From assembly GCA_964613805.1 (NCBI GenBank), contig CAZTJF010000015.1, positions 1 to 64,000 on the forward strand: a DNA stretch of 64,000 nucleotides, in the 5' to 3' direction. The stretch's first letter is position 1. Each line of letters begins with the position of its first letter. Below, one piece after another: positions 45,883 to 55,131 of the stretch. This stretch comes from XYD12-FULL-36-8 sp964613805. GTDB taxonomy: Bacteria; Bacteroidota; Ignavibacteria; Ignavibacteriales; Ignavibacteriaceae. The translations under genes and the position numbers were made by a program. The notes beneath the pieces were generated by a model, which worked only from the letters and a program-made list of their open reading frames with translations, did not search any database and was not told the DNA's origin.

Positions 45883-48474
45883 ATGAAATACAAATTTTAC
45901 TACATCATTTTTCTCTTCTTCGTTATTTCATTAAATATTTATTCACAGCAGCTAAAATCCCCCGAAGAGTTTTTGGGCCTCAAAGTCGGTGCTGATTATA
46001 AACTGGCAGATTATGAAACTATCCAAAAATATTTTAAGCATCTTGCTGAAAATTCTACTATGATTGTATATGAATAAATCGGAAAGACAGTCCAAAAGCG
46101 TGATATGTTCATGGCGATTGTCAGCACTGAAGAGAACATCAAAAACTTGGATAGATACCGCGATATTGTTAAACAACTTTCAGATCCCAGAAAAATTTCT
46201 GATGATTTAGCAAAGCAGCTTTCAAAAGAAGGTAAAGTAGTTGTTTTGGTGACTTGCAACATTCATTCGACAGAAGTTGGTTCAGCTCAAATGTCAATGG
46301 AACTTGTATATGATTTAATTACTTTAAAAGCTCCCCAAAATATTATGAAAGCGTTGGATGATGTAATTTTCATTATCATGCCGTCAATTAATCCCGATGG
46401 ACTAACAATGGTTGTTGACTGGTACAATAAATATCTTAATACTGAGTATGAAGGAAGTTCGCTGCCATATTTGTATCATGTTTATTCGGGACATGATAAC
46501 AATCGCGATTGGTTCATGTTTAATCTTCCTGAAACAAAAAATGTAATCAACATTGCTTATCATAAATGGTTTCCACAAATATGGCTTGATGAGCATCAAA
46601 TGGGAAGCAGCGGTGCAAGGTTGTTTGTTGTTCCTTACAAAGATCCAATCAATCCAAATGTGCATCCGCTAATTTGGAGATGGCAGAAAGTAATTGGAGG
46701 TTTAACCGCACTTGATTTGGAGAAGAAGGGGTTCACAGGAATAATTGATCAAGCATACTTCGAGGGCTGGTGGCAAGGACCTGCAAGCGACTGCGGATTG
46801 TGGCATAATCAAATTGCTCTGCTTTCCGAAATGGCAAGCTGCAACATTGCAAGTCCTGTTTACATTGATCCTTCTGAGGTAAAAGCAACACCGGAATTAA
46901 CTACTTACGATATTCGCACAAACTATTCAAATCCGTGGCGAGGCGGATGGTGGCGGCTTCGTGATATTGTTGATTATGAACTTGCTCTCACTTACAGCTT
47001 AATTGAAACATCTGCACGATTTAAAGAAGATTTGCTCTATAATTATTATCAAATGGGAAAAGATGCGATTGAAAAAGGTACGAAAGGAAATCCGTATGCT
47101 TATATAATTCCACGTAATCAAAATGATCCGGTCACAACTTCAAGAATGATTGAAATTCTTCAGGAAGGTGCGGTTGAAGTAAACTGGATAGAGAGCGAAT
47201 TCAAAATTGATAATATAACCTATCCAGCAGAGAGTTATGTAATCTTTCTGGCTCAGCCGAATGGACGATATGTTAAGGATTTATTTGAGAAACAATTTTA
47301 TCCTGATCTGAGAAAATCAAAAAAGGAAAACCCTATTGAACCTTACGATGTTGCCGGCTGGACACTCCCTTATTTAATGGGAGTTAAGCATTTTACAATT
47401 GATAAACCTGTCGAGATAAATACTACTTTACTTACTGATGCTAATTACCAAAAAGGAAAAGTTGAATCTTCCAATTCAAAATATTTTATTGCCGCATCGG
47501 GGCTAAATGTTAACTCGACCTTAATCAACAAACTTCAAAAGGAAAATGTAAAAGTGTTTTGGAATACTGAAAAAATTGCTGCAAATAATAAAACTTATAA
47601 TTCGGGATCTGTTATCGTTTTAAACGACGGTAAATCACAAAAAGTGCTGGTTGATTTATCGAACGAACTTCATCTTCAAGTTGATGCTTTGAATAATGTA
47701 GACGAATCTAAAATAAAAGAACTTAAAAAAGTGAAGGTCGGATTGTATCAGCCATTCACTGCAAATATGGATGAGGGCTGGACAAGACTTCTACTCGAGA
47801 ATCATAAGTTTGATTTTGGAGTTATGCATAACAGTGATTTTAAGAATAAAAAGTTAAAAGAAAAGTTTGATGTGATTATCATTCCAGAAATGAATGGAGA
47901 TTTAATTAAAACAGGTTATTATAGCGGAGACTTTGCTCGCTACAATCGCCCCAAACCTCCGGACTATGATAGCGGCATAGGAAGAATTGGGGTTGAGAAC
48001 TTAAAATCATTTGTTGAAAAAGATGGCGGATATTTAATTACTCTCGGTGAAGCATGCAACTTTGCAATTGAGGATTTGGGATTGCGGGTAACAAATGTTC
48101 TTAAGAACATTAAAAGTGAAGAATTTTTCTGTCCCGGTTCATTGTTGAAAATAAATGCTGATAACAATATTCCAATTGGTTATGGAACGGAGGAAGAGAT
48201 AATTGGCTATCAAAACTCGAATATTGCTTTTTCTACTTCAATTCCTTTCGGACAGTTTGATAGAAGTGTGGTAGCGCGTTATCCAACTAAGGATTTACTA
48301 AAATCCGGTTTCCTGGTTGGGGAGGATTATCTTTACAAACGTGCAGCTATAGTTGATGTTAAGCAGAAGAAAGGTCACGTTATACTTTTAGGATCTAAAG
48401 TTCAGAATCGCCACCAAACATTTGGGACTTTTAAGTTGCTTCTTAATGCAATTCACGCGGCTGGAATGAATTAG
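45883..48474 (+). pseudogene. M14 zinc carboxypeptidase gene interrupted by an in-frame TAA
   Basis: A start with CGGAGG 6 nt upstream (ATG 45883) gives a signal peptide and 64 residues ('SPEEFLGLKVGADYKLADYE'), then TAA at 46075-46077. The same frame continues without further stops to 48474. The next codons, 'IGKTVQKRDMFMAIVS', are the expected continuation of the family's 'GKS.EGR.' segment. The zinc motif HxxE is 'NIHSTEVGSAQ', the third ligand lies near 'WLDEHQMGSSGARLFVVPY', and 'NPDG' is present. A GATase-like C-terminal domain fits the length (about 863 codons). One nonsense change, for example CAA to TAA, explains the break. Restart at 46105 would give a protein with no signal peptide. 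A sequencing error or live readthrough remain possible. Confidence 0.8.
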
Positions 48475-48565
48475 AAATATTTTTACAGCGGCGCAAAGAC
48501 GCTACGAAGTGTCAACTAAAACTCTTATGGTTACTTTCTTGAAGTAGGAACGAGGAAATTAAAAA

Positions 48566-50020
48566 ATGATCGTCAATGGAATAGAATTAAAAAAACTCAG
48601 TCCAAATCTTTGGGAGATACCCAAATCCGGTGAAATGAATGTTCCCGGAAGAATTTATATCTCACAAGAGATGGCTGAGAAATCACTTCAGAATGATCAG
48701 GCTATTCAGCAGGTAATCAATGTAGCTCATTTGCCGGGCATACAAAAATATAGTTTAGCCATGCCGGATATTCATTGGGGATATGGATTTCCAATTGGCG
48801 GTGTTGCTGCAACTGATTTGTATGAAGGAGTAATTTCTCCCGGAGGTGTTGGCTATGACATCAATTGCGGAGTTCGGCTTGCAGTTACTTCGTTAGAGTA
48901 TGACTTGGTGAAAAACAAAATTGAATCACTTGTTTCAAATCTTTTCAAAAATATTCCTACTGGAGTTGGTTCTCATGGAGCAATAAAAAAACTTTCTCCT
49001 CAAGAAATGAAGAAGGTTCTAACGAAAGGTTCAGCGTGGGCTATTGAAAATGATCTCGGAAATGCATCAGATATTGATTTTACAGAGGAAAGCGGAACAC
49101 TAAAGAATGCCGATCCGGACGCTGTAAGTGTACGTGCAATCGAACGGGGAATGGATCAAGTCGGTACATTAGGATCTGGAAATCATTTCTGTGAAGTTGA
49201 TGTGGTGGAAGAAATCTATGATGAGAAAACAGCCAATGTTTTTGGTTTGTTCAAAAATCAAATTGTTGTTCAGATCCATACTGGATCACGAGGACTTGGC
49301 TATCAAATTTGTGACGATTATCTGAAAACCATTTTGAAAGCAAGTAATACTTATGGATATGAACTTCCTGATAAACAATTAGCTTGTGCTCCAATAAATT
49401 CTAAAGAAGGTAAAGATTATTTGAGTGCAATGCAAGCTGCGGCAAATTTTGCATGGAATAATCGGCAGGTGATTATGCATCTTGCTAAAAAAAGTTTTCT
49501 TCAAACTTTTAAAATGACGGAATCGAAACAGGGATTTCGCATAGTTTATGATGTATGTCATAACATTGCCAAAATTGAAGATCATACAATTAACAATGAA
49601 ACAAAAAAAGTTTGTGTTCATAGAAAAGGAGCAACAAGAGCATTTCCTCCTAACAGCCAATTGATTCCAATTAAATATCGTAAAGTTGGGCAGCCGGTTT
49701 TAATTCCCGGTGATATGGGAAGATATTCTTTTGTTGCGGTCGGAACTGAAAAAGCCATGCAAGAAACTTTTGGAAGTTCGTGTCATGGCGCCGGAAGAAA
49801 TTTAAGCCGGACAAAAGCTATGAAAGATGCAAAGGGAAGAAATCTGTTGGAAGAAATGGAAAAAAGGGGAGTGGTAATTCAGGCGAGCGGATATAAAACT
49901 ATTGCAGAGGAAATGCCCGATGCATACAAAGATGTTTCAGATGTTGTGAATGTTATGCACGATGAGGGAATTACACGAAAAGTTGCAAAGCTTCGCCCGA
50001 TTGGTGTGATTAAGGGATAA
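48566..50020 (+). CDS. rtcB: RNA-splicing ligase RtcB
   Basis: The 484-residue product has the diagnostic RtcB signatures: 'MPDIHWGYGFPIGGVAA', 'SPGGVGYDINCGVRL' (metal ligand Cys101), 'GTLGSGNHFCEVDVV', 'VQIHTGSRGLGYQI' and the guanylylated histidine in 'SSCHGAGRNLSR' (His407). The C-terminus ends 'VAKLRPIGVIKG' as in the family. RtcB joins 2',3'-cyclic phosphate or 3'-phosphate RNA ends to 5'-OH ends using GTP and Mn2+, in RNA repair or tRNA splicing. GAGG lies 9 nt before the ATG. No archease gene is adjacent, and the gene appears to be a single unit. Confidence 0.96.
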   Translation: MIVNGIELKKLSPNLWEIPKSGEMNVPGRIYISQEMAEKSLQNDQAIQQVINVAHLPGIQKYSLAMPDIHWGYGFPIGGVAATDLYEGVISPGGVGYDINCGVRLAVTSLEYDLVKNKIESLVSNLFKNIPTGVGSHGAIKKLSPQEMKKVLTKGSAWAIENDLGNASDIDFTEESGTLKNADPDAVSVRAIERGMDQVGTLGSGNHFCEVDVVEEIYDEKTANVFGLFKNQIVVQIHTGSRGLGYQICDDYLKTILKASNTYGYELPDKQLACAPINSKEGKDYLSAMQAAANFAWNNRQVIMHLAKKSFLQTFKMTESKQGFRIVYDVCHNIAKIEDHTINNETKKVCVHRKGATRAFPPNSQLIPIKYRKVGQPVLIPGDMGRYSFVAVGTEKAMQETFGSSCHGAGRNLSRTKAMKDAKGRNLLEEMEKRGVVIQASGYKTIAEEMPDAYKDVSDVVNVMHDEGITRKVAKLRPIGVIKG

Positions 50021-50193
50021 TAATTTTGTAAAAGTTTTATAACAATCAACTTAATATTTCATTATTGCCTTTTCATTGCTCAGGAGTTTAATTGAATGTC
50101 GAATATCGAACAAGGAATAATGAATTGTGAAATATTTTTCGATGTATGCCAATCCTTTTCATAAAATTATGCCATAAGTATAGTTGTTTTCTT

Positions 50194-50225
50194 AAAGTCC
50201 CCCTTCGGGGGATTTAGGGGGCTTT
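50194..50225. repeat. CCCC/GGGG hairpin repeat between rtcB and the GT2 gene
   Basis: AAAGTCCCCC-TTC-GGGGGATTTAGGGGGCTTT: a C5/G5 hairpin with a second G-run and AAAG/CTTT ends. It has the same architecture as the hairpins at 58674-58806, 60728-60780 and 63907-63982, and may also act as the rtcB terminator. Confidence 0.65.
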
Positions 50226-50335
50226 CATTATAAAATTCACTCTAATCTTATTAAATTTCTCTCCGAAATTAATACCATGTTTAAAATTCACTTTATAAAA
50301 AATCAGGATTCATCGTTACCATTTGGAGAATTATT

Positions 50336-51439
50336 TTGATTATTGAAATAGTTTTTCTGATAGCACTTGCTGGATATTTCATTCAATCGGTTTTGTTCGT
50401 CATTGGCTGTTCAAAAAAATTCCCCAAAATTGAACGAAGTGATGCAAACCTGCCAAGTGTTTCTGTGATTGTTGCTGCACGTAATGAGGAAGAGAATATT
50501 TTAAAATGTATGAAATCTTTGGATAAACTTGAGTATCCTGAAGATAAGTTGCAGATAATTTTAGTTGATGATAGATCAACCGATAAAACTGAAAACATTA
50601 TAGAAAATTTCATTATTAACAAACCTAAATTCACAAAGATTGTCACAAAAAAGGAAATCGGTCGGTTAAAAGGTAAAACGAATGCCTTAGCAAATGCTCT
50701 GGAGATTGCAAATGGTGAAATTATCTTTACTACTGATGCTGATTGTGTGATGGTTCCATCGTGGTTAAAAACTACTGTATCTTATTATCAAGACGATGTT
50801 GCAATGGTAAATGGGTTCACAACTCAAACTGCTCATAACAATTTTTCCGGAATGCAGGCAATTGATTTTATTTACCTTTTAATCGTTGCTTCTGGAACTA
50901 TTAACCTTAGAACACCATTAAGCTGTATTGGAAATAACATGTCCTACAGAAAAAAAGCATACTTTGAAGTTGGCGGATATGAAAATCTTCCTTTCAGTGT
51001 AACCGAAGATTTTAATTTGTTAAAAGCAATTAACAAACTAAAAAAGTATAAAATAATTTATCCATTGGACAAAGATGCACTTGTAACTTCCACAGCTTGT
51101 AAAAATCTTAAGGCACTTTATCTTCAAAAAAAGAGATGGGCTATCGGTGGATTGAAAGCACCCTGGCGGGGTTATGTGATTTTTATTTTTGGTTATGTAA
51201 CAAATGTTCTAATGCTGCTGACACCGTTTTTCATCTCAAAAATATGGCTGTATCTTGTCCTATTTAAACTAACAACGGATTTATTTTTGTTGTTACCAGC
51301 TTATAAAAAACTCGGATTGGTTAAAGATTTAAAATATTTCATCACATTTGAAATTTATTATATAATTTACGTTACAATGCTGCCTTTAATTGTTTTTATC
51401 ACAGGCCAAAGAGTGAATTGGAAGGGCAGGAAGTATTAG
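50336..51439 (+). CDS. Membrane-bound processive-type glycosyltransferase family 2
   Basis: The 367-residue enzyme starts at a TTG with GGAG 7 nt upstream. One N-terminal helix, a GT2 domain and three or so C-terminal helices make up the protein. The motifs are 'VAARNEEENILKCMKSL', 'VDDRSTDKT', the DxD 'TTDADCVMVPSW', 'FSVTEDFNLLKAI' (catalytic ED) and 'LQKKRWAIGG' (QxxRW), which together resemble cellulose/chitin/hyaluronan-synthase-like GT2s. It is the first gene of an eight-gene plus-strand run, and its stop overlaps the next start (TAGTG). It may synthesise or extend a lipid-linked or surface glycan. Confidence 0.88.
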   Translation: MIIEIVFLIALAGYFIQSVLFVIGCSKKFPKIERSDANLPSVSVIVAARNEEENILKCMKSLDKLEYPEDKLQIILVDDRSTDKTENIIENFIINKPKFTKIVTKKEIGRLKGKTNALANALEIANGEIIFTTDADCVMVPSWLKTTVSYYQDDVAMVNGFTTQTAHNNFSGMQAIDFIYLLIVASGTINLRTPLSCIGNNMSYRKKAYFEVGGYENLPFSVTEDFNLLKAINKLKKYKIIYPLDKDALVTSTACKNLKALYLQKKRWAIGGLKAPWRGYVIFIFGYVTNVLMLLTPFFISKIWLYLVLFKLTTDLFLLLPAYKKLGLVKDLKYFITFEIYYIIYVTMLPLIVFITGQRVNWKGRKY

Positions 51440-52434
51440 TGCTGCTGCTCTGTAATTATTATATGACTTACCGCTGCAATGCTTATTGTGAATTCTGTCA
51501 TTTCGGCATTCACGAAAATTTTAATCATACCCCGTTTGCAAAGCTTGATGACTTTAAATCGAATGTTAGTCAGCTTAAAAAATTAGGTGTTAAGTTCATT
51601 GATTTAACCGGTGGTGAACCACTGCTGAACAGAGAAATTCATAACATGGCTAAGTTTGCTCACGAACTTGGAGTGCAGACTAGCATAACAACCAACACTT
51701 TACTTTATCCCAAATATGCAGAAGCGCTTGCAGGGAATGTAAATCTTCTTCACTTTTCTTTAGATTCTCCTGATGAAGAAGAACACAATAAAATCAGAAA
51801 GGTTGATTGCTACAAAAGTATTTTCAAGAGTATAGAAATTGCTAAATCGCTCGGTGAATTTCCGGATATTATCTTCACTGTGACTAGTGATACTTACAAA
51901 AAACTTCCTCGAATGTATGAAATAGCTTGTGAGAATGATTTAGTTCTGCTGGTGAATCCTGTTTTTTCATACTTTGGCAATCCAGGATTGACTTTGGAAG
52001 CAATTGATTTCATAGAAAAATTCATCGAAGGGAAATTAAATATTTACATGAACCGTGGATTTCTCAAGCTAAGAAGAGATGGCGGAAATGATATTAAAAA
52101 TCCATTATGTAAGGCAGTTTCGCGGGTAATTGTAATTTCCCCGTTGAATGAAATTATTCTTCCTTGTTTTCATTTTGGAAAAGAAACAATTCCGATTGAC
52201 AGACCAATTAAAGAAATTAGAAACTCTGAACAGATTAAATATTTTAAGATGAACGAAGGCCGATTTGATTTTTGTCAGGGCTGCACAGTGAATTGCTACT
52301 TTGAACCGTCGTTCGCTTTTCCATCGAATGTTCATTTTTTATTGAGCTTAGATTCAAAACTTAAATACAGCTACAATAAACTGATAAAACAAAAAATTCA
52401 GAAGAAATTAAATTCAAAGAGTAAGAATTCATAA
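51439..52434 (+). CDS. Radical SAM protein with SPASM-like C-terminal cysteines
   Basis: The product is about 331 residues from a GTG at 51439, which overlaps the upstream stop and has AGGAA 6 nt before it; the open frame extends seven codons further. The [4Fe-4S] motif is 'CNAYCEFC' (CX3CX2C, residues 13-20). 'DLTGGEPLLNREI' is the GGEP motif, and 'LLHFSLDSPDEEEHNKIRK' is a typical radical SAM strand. The C-terminal cysteines 'NPLCKAVSRV', 'ILPCFHFG' and 'FCQGCTVNC' suggest an auxiliary cluster of the SPASM/twitch kind. Substrate candidates include a peptide or a lipid/sugar; coupling to a glycosyltransferase suggests a glycolipid or glycopeptide. No precursor peptide was seen. Confidence 0.87.
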   Translation: MLLLCNYYMTYRCNAYCEFCHFGIHENFNHTPFAKLDDFKSNVSQLKKLGVKFIDLTGGEPLLNREIHNMAKFAHELGVQTSITTNTLLYPKYAEALAGNVNLLHFSLDSPDEEEHNKIRKVDCYKSIFKSIEIAKSLGEFPDIIFTVTSDTYKKLPRMYEIACENDLVLLVNPVFSYFGNPGLTLEAIDFIEKFIEGKLNIYMNRGFLKLRRDGGNDIKNPLCKAVSRVIVISPLNEIILPCFHFGKETIPIDRPIKEIRNSEQIKYFKMNEGRFDFCQGCTVNCYFEPSFAFPSNVHFLLSLDSKLKYSYNKLIKQKIQKKLNSKSKNS

Positions 52435-53268
52435 ATGTTGAAATCAGTATCAAAAATATTTATTACAATCGTTTCAATAACAATTTATATGTTTCCGCAA
52501 AGCAAGTATGAATGGTTCCCAAATGATTTGAACATCCAGCCATTCACTGCAAATGTGATTGAACCTAAAATTGGTTTTGAGTTTTTATTTGCCAAAAGTG
52601 AAATCACTTTAAATGTTGGAACATCAAGAGATTTTTACAAAGTAGCAGATGAGAATTCTTCCTTATCATTTGGTGCGGACTTTTTTACTTACTCGCTTCT
52701 GAGAAGCACAGGCGAATTTCATTTTCCAGTTGATGCAATTGATTATTTATTCGGATTAAATGCGGGATACTTAGTTAAAGATAAAGATAAAGAATACGGT
52801 TTTCGTGTTCGGCTAAGTCATATCAGTGCGCACTTTGTTGATGGTAATTTTGATTACACAACAAGGTTCTGGCGTAATGGAAGAGCACCACAAGTTTATA
52901 GCAGAGAATTCATTGAATTATTTCCTTTCTTTAAATATGAGAACCTGCGGCTCTACACAGGATTCACATATATATTTAACGTCACTCCAAATTTTTTAGG
53001 AAAAGAAATTTATCAATTTGGATTTGATTATTATTTGCCTGAAGCCGGTTTTGGAATATTCGCACCCTTTGCTGCTTATGATTTCAAACTGAGTAAGATT
53101 AACAAATTTGCAGGCAATAATTCAATAGTTGTCGGTGTGAAATTTGGGAAATACGATTCCAAAGGTTTTAGCATCAGATTTTCTTATCTTTCGGGTAAGA
53201 GTATTCATGGTGAGTACTACGATATTAACGAAAATTATTCCTCAATTGGATTCAATATAGAACTGTAA
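52435..53268 (+). CDS. DUF1207-like outer-membrane beta-barrel protein
   Basis: The 277-residue product has a signal-like N-terminus ('SKIFITIVSITIYMFPQS') and begins directly after the upstream stop. The mature part alternates short amphipathic strands ('EFHFPVDAIDYLFGLNAGYL', 'YGFRVRLSHISAHFVDGNF', 'FSIRFSYLSGKSIHGEY') with a terminal 'SIGFNIEL', a pattern typical of a barrel. The 'W.P....PFTAN..EP..G' opening and 'RVR..HIS.H..D' stretch resemble DUF1207 proteins. Its role is unknown. It lies between the radical SAM gene and the M50 protease. Confidence 0.65.
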   Translation: MLKSVSKIFITIVSITIYMFPQSKYEWFPNDLNIQPFTANVIEPKIGFEFLFAKSEITLNVGTSRDFYKVADENSSLSFGADFFTYSLLRSTGEFHFPVDAIDYLFGLNAGYLVKDKDKEYGFRVRLSHISAHFVDGNFDYTTRFWRNGRAPQVYSREFIELFPFFKYENLRLYTGFTYIFNVTPNFLGKEIYQFGFDYYLPEAGFGIFAPFAAYDFKLSKINKFAGNNSIVVGVKFGKYDSKGFSIRFSYLSGKSIHGEYYDINENYSSIGFNIEL

Positions 53269-53269
53269 A

Positions 53270-54280
53270 ATGTCCGATTCTAATTCAACCGGCTATGTCT
53301 CGCCGTTCACAAAAATATTCCAAAGTCAAAAGAAGAAACGATACTGGCTGCATGCTTTATTGTTCATTATAACTTTAATCACCACAACGTTTGCCGGAGT
53401 GGAATGGACTACCGGAAATTTTGGTCCTTATTCCTTTGAAACGTTACTTCTCGGTTTGCCTTACTCACTCTCAATTCTTTTTATAATTACCTGTCACGAA
53501 TTCGGTCATTATTTTGCAGCTAAATATCACAAAGTTGACGCAACGCTTCCGTACTACATTCCATTTCCCCCGATAACTGGATTTATAAATTTCGGGACCA
53601 TGGGAGCGGTTATTAAAACAACTTCTCCAGTAAAAACTAAAAAGGCAATGTTTGATATTGGTATTGCTGGTCCGATTGCTGGTTTCATTGCCTGTTTGAT
53701 TATTTTAATTTACGGTTTTCTAAATGTTCCGGGCGAAGGATACATTTTATCAATTCATCCAGATTATTATTCTCCAGAATATGGCTCAAGCGGCTTACAA
53801 TTAGTTTTTGGAGATACAATTCTTTTTTCATTCTTTAAATATTTATTTGCAGACAATGCACAATTCTTCCCGCCAATGTCTGAGATTTATCATTATCCAT
53901 TTCTATGTGTCGGCTGGTTTGGGCTTCTTATTACAGCAATGAATATGATTCCGGTTGGACAGCTTGACGGCGGACACATCTCCTACACAATGTTTGGTGA
54001 GCAAAATCATTTCAAGATTGCAGTCATTGCATTTGTTTTTCTTTTTATTTTTGGTTTAAGCGGAATTGTTGACAGTGCTCTTGAACTAGACCTAAATATC
54101 GGCTGGGGTGGTTGGTTATTCTGGGCGTTAATTCTTTATTTTGTTATACGACTGAAACATCCTCCAATTGCGGATGATGAACCGCTTGACTCAAAGCGAA
54201 TGATTTTAGGTTATATCAGCTTTATAATTTTGCTGCTTTCCTTTTCACCAAATCCAATTATACTAACTGCAATAGGATAA
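53270..54280 (+). CDS. Site-2 protease family (peptidase M50)
   Basis: The 336-residue integral membrane protein has the zinc motif 'HEFGH' (76-80) in the first core helix and the third ligand in 'NMIPVGQLDGGH' (225-236, Asp233). A hydrophobic loop 'LPYYIPFPPITGFINFG' follows the first motif, as in EGY-type plant and bacterial M50 homologues that lack a PDZ domain. It has six to eight helices. Site-2 proteases cut substrates within the membrane, for example anti-sigma factors or signal-peptide remnants. The start is 1 nt after the upstream stop, indicating coupling with the glycan/radical SAM genes. Confidence 0.9.
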   Translation: MSDSNSTGYVSPFTKIFQSQKKKRYWLHALLFIITLITTTFAGVEWTTGNFGPYSFETLLLGLPYSLSILFIITCHEFGHYFAAKYHKVDATLPYYIPFPPITGFINFGTMGAVIKTTSPVKTKKAMFDIGIAGPIAGFIACLIILIYGFLNVPGEGYILSIHPDYYSPEYGSSGLQLVFGDTILFSFFKYLFADNAQFFPPMSEIYHYPFLCVGWFGLLITAMNMIPVGQLDGGHISYTMFGEQNHFKIAVIAFVFLFIFGLSGIVDSALELDLNIGWGGWLFWALILYFVIRLKHPPIADDEPLDSKRMILGYISFIILLLSFSPNPIILTAIG

Positions 54281-54327
54281 AGAATTTTACCTTGAGTTAT
54301 GACGCTAACAACACGAATTTGGTATAA

Positions 54328-55131
54328 ATGAAAAAGACAGTTTTATTATTTCTACTTTTCGTTTCTCTTATTTACACCGGATGTGAAAAAGATTATGATA
54401 ATCTTGTTGACCAATCTGCAGCAGTTTATCAAGTTTCATCTGTTAGAACAATAGATTCAGTAAGATATATTCCTGGCGATTCATTGGTTCTTATCTCAAT
54501 TTCATTTATAAATTCAAATGATGTTAGTGATGTTTTTACAGATATTTATTCTTCTGCTGGTCAAAAATTAAACAGCAGTTCATTTCGACTATATGACAAT
54601 GGAAAACCGGAGAATGGTGATTTGCAGGCGAATGATAATACTTATTCAAATAAATTTCCGCTAAGTCAATTTTATCCCAATGGTGTTTATACAATAAAAT
54701 ATTTTGTCCAGGATAAGAATAATGCGACTAAGCAAGTTGCTATACAAAATTTTAAGTATGATAATGGACAGAATAATATTGCTCCCGTTTTATCAAACTT
54801 AGTTGCCCCAGATTCTTCAAAAATTGATACAATTAAAACTCTAATATTTCTTTCGGTAAAAGCGGACGATCAGAACGGACAGAACGACATAGAATTAGTT
54901 TTCTTCAACTCATTCATACCTCCAAATGGTAACCCATCCTCTAATAATCCATTCGTTATGTTTGACAATGGAACAAATGGCGATCAAACTGCCGGCGATG
55001 GAATTTATTCTCTGATCATTGAATTACCACCTACAGGTGTTACACTGGGAACATATCGTTGGGAGTTCCAAGCAAGGGATCGGGGGAAAAAAGTAAGTAA
55101 TAAAATTATTCATAACATTGTAATTTATTGA
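54328..55131 (+). CDS. Lipoprotein with Ig-like domains
   Basis: The 267-residue product has a lipoprotein signal ('LLFLLFVSLIYTGCEKDY', Cys19 probable). The body looks like two Ig-like sandwich domains: 'DSLVLISISFINSNDVSDVF' with 'RLYDNGKPENGDLQANDNTY', and 'IFLSVKADDQNGQNDIELVF' with 'DNGTNGDQTAGDGIYSLII'. The repeated 'DNG....GD..A.D..Y' reads as a shared loop. This type of exported protein often precedes T9SS-linked propellers. Its stop TGA overlaps the start of the propeller gene. Confidence 0.72.
   Translation: MKKTVLLFLLFVSLIYTGCEKDYDNLVDQSAAVYQVSSVRTIDSVRYIPGDSLVLISISFINSNDVSDVFTDIYSSAGQKLNSSSFRLYDNGKPENGDLQANDNTYSNKFPLSQFYPNGVYTIKYFVQDKNNATKQVAIQNFKYDNGQNNIAPVLSNLVAPDSSKIDTIKTLIFLSVKADDQNGQNDIELVFFNSFIPPNGNPSSNNPFVMFDNGTNGDQTAGDGIYSLIIELPPTGVTLGTYRWEFQARDRGKKVSNKIIHNIVIY

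Noticed and set aside
46075..46077. In-frame TAA as a recoded codon (selenocysteine or pyrrolysine)
   Set aside because: Those use TGA and TAG; TAA ends many genes in this window normally, so recoding is not supported.
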